Source: Aureobasidium sp. EXF-3400
Taxonomy: Eukaryota > Ascomycota > Dothideomycetes > Dothideales > Saccotheciaceae
DNA length: 64,000 bases
Direction: 5' to 3'
Assembly (NCBI GenBank): GCA_024195585.1
Contig: SWBL01000077.1
Location: 1-64,000, forward strand
The notes under the pieces are model-generated. The model searched no databases. It was not told the origin of the DNA and saw only the letters and a program-made list of their open reading frames with translations. Positions within the stretch are counted from its first letter, which is position 1. The number at the start of each line of letters is the position of its first letter. This document shows positions 63,082-64,000 of the stretch, piece by piece. The position numbers were made by a program, and so were the translations under genes.

Positions 63082-64000
63082 TCAGGAAGTGGTGTCTTTT
63101 GCGACAGGCAACTTCGCCACCACTTTCTCACAGACCGCAACAAGAGATCTCGCGTTGGTAATGTCAAGTGTACTCAGTTCAGCACCCAACTTCGTACGAA
63201 TCCATCCACGCAGTTCGACTGCCGACAGGGAGTCTAAGCCGTACGCTTGCAATGGCTTGCCGGGCTCCACCTCAGTCTCAAGGCGCAAGACTTTAACAAT
63301 CTGAGTAGACATCAGACCGACGCAAGCTTTGATCAACGCTGCAGAATTTGCGCCCGAAGAATGCATGACGAGGAATGCGCTCACGGCTTGGTCAGCAGCG
63401 TCCTTGCCGCCAGAAGACTGGTCATCCGTCACAGCATTACTGCTGCTGTTGAATAGGTACCCGAAACGTGCTTCACCTGATAGATCGGATGACCCATCGT
63501 TGGGTAGTGGGAAGGTGATGCCAGTGATGAGCTGCGATACACTTGCCTTGTTAAGGGGGTTGCGATTATCCTGCTGGAAAATCGAGTACGCCATGATGCG
63601 ACGCAGCATTTCCTCATTGATCGGAGTCCATTGACGCTTGTCGAAACGAGCTTCGAGGCTGGAGCCTTGCTCAGCAACATAACCGACGTCCTCAATGGCA
63701 CCCAAATCAACACTGTTTGCAGGCAGACCAAGTGCGTTGCGGTAGCCAGCGAAAGCGTCCAAGAAAGCGTTTGCTGCAGCGTAGTTGGCTTGACCCTTGT
63801 TGCCGATGACTCCAGAGATACTGGAAAGTAGAGTGAAGAAGTCAAGAGACTGCTTTTGCTCTTCTTGAGATGCGCGATGGAGGTTCCAAGTGCCGCGAAC
63901 CTTGGCTTCGATTGATTGCTGATAATCTTCGATGTCCATCATCTCGTACGGCTTGTCCTAGATCTGACATCAGTATAGAATCGTTGGACATTGGAAATGA
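63082..64000 (-). CDS. Reducing polyketide synthase, C-terminal end (partial)
   Basis: The final exon runs from 63957 to the stop at 63082. An acceptor (CTAG) lies at 63958-63961 and the gene continues beyond the window. The first part is the end of a ketoreductase domain: [16 protein letters not shown], then [17 protein letters not shown] and the catalytic Tyr region [13 protein letters not shown] linker of about 100 residues follows, then an acyl-carrier domain with the phosphopantetheine Ser in [12 protein letters not shown]. The order KR-ACP at the very C-terminus without a thioesterase is standard for highly reducing fungal synthases. Product and cluster partners lie to the right. Confidence 0.92.

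Noticed and set aside
1..64000. CRISPR arrays, tRNA or rRNA genes, origins
   Set aside because: No regularly spaced direct repeats with spacers, no cloverleaf or B-box match that I could see, and no rRNA-like sequence. The genome is eukaryotic.

Overview
The window is nuclear DNA of a filamentous ascomycete, most likely a dothideomycete-like plant-associated or saprotrophic mould. This rests on many 42-65 bp GT-AG introns with CTAAC/CTGAC-like branch sites, Zn2Cys6 regulators, allantoate-permease-type MFS carriers, a killer-toxin-like GH18 chitinase paired with a LysM protein, and a reducing polyketide synthase. The class-level placement is inference. I assigned exon boundaries by hand from reading frame, splice consensus and family conservation. 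I saw no tRNA, rRNA or CRISPR array.

Left end (1-4.1 kb): an AT-rich, repeat-like terminus, then two members of one uncharacterised fungal family (core motif W-G-F-V-x-[FY]-R-T). The first has an internal 93-codon tandem duplication. The second has lost its 5' end at the edge of a degenerate hAT transposase. A hypothetical gene follows on the minus strand.

Catabolic region (4.5-31.2 kb): an HpcH/HpaI aldolase diverges from an amidohydrolase/lactonase. Next come an MFS carrier, a CocE/S15-like hydrolase, a ten-exon MFS carrier diverging from a Zn2Cys6 regulator, a D-2-hydroxyacid dehydrogenase directly behind that regulator in the same reading frame, a second Zn2Cys6 regulator, and an SMP-30 lactonase. 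After a decayed 2 kb gap lie a third MFS carrier and an NCS1 permease that diverges from a HyuA-DUF917 fusion protein. A sugar-acid-type IlvD/Edd dehydratase diverging from an SDR lies further on, at 46.7-50.0 kb. Together these families could import a sugar acid, lactone or hydantoin-like compound, open its ring, dehydrate it and cleave it by retro-aldol reaction. The substrate is not known.

Secreted and cell-wall region (31.4-61.2 kb): an F-box-like protein, then a secreted seven-LysM protein diverging from a 1723-residue chitinase, two alpha/beta hydrolases (one secreted), the dehydratase/SDR pair, and a small two-helix membrane protein. Beyond these are a secreted preproprotein whose layout resembles a fungal killer preprotoxin (signal peptide, dibasic sites, hydrophobic segment), a multi-span membrane protein, a medium-chain reductase and a 1073-residue mucin-like protein carrying a minisatellite.

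Right end (63.1-64.0 kb): the 3' end of a reducing polyketide synthase (ketoreductase end plus carrier domain) runs off the window, so a secondary-metabolite cluster probably continues to the right. The large gene-free stretches are 11.2-12.7, 21.4-23.6, 50.0-52.0, 52.3-53.4 and 61.2-63.1 kb.
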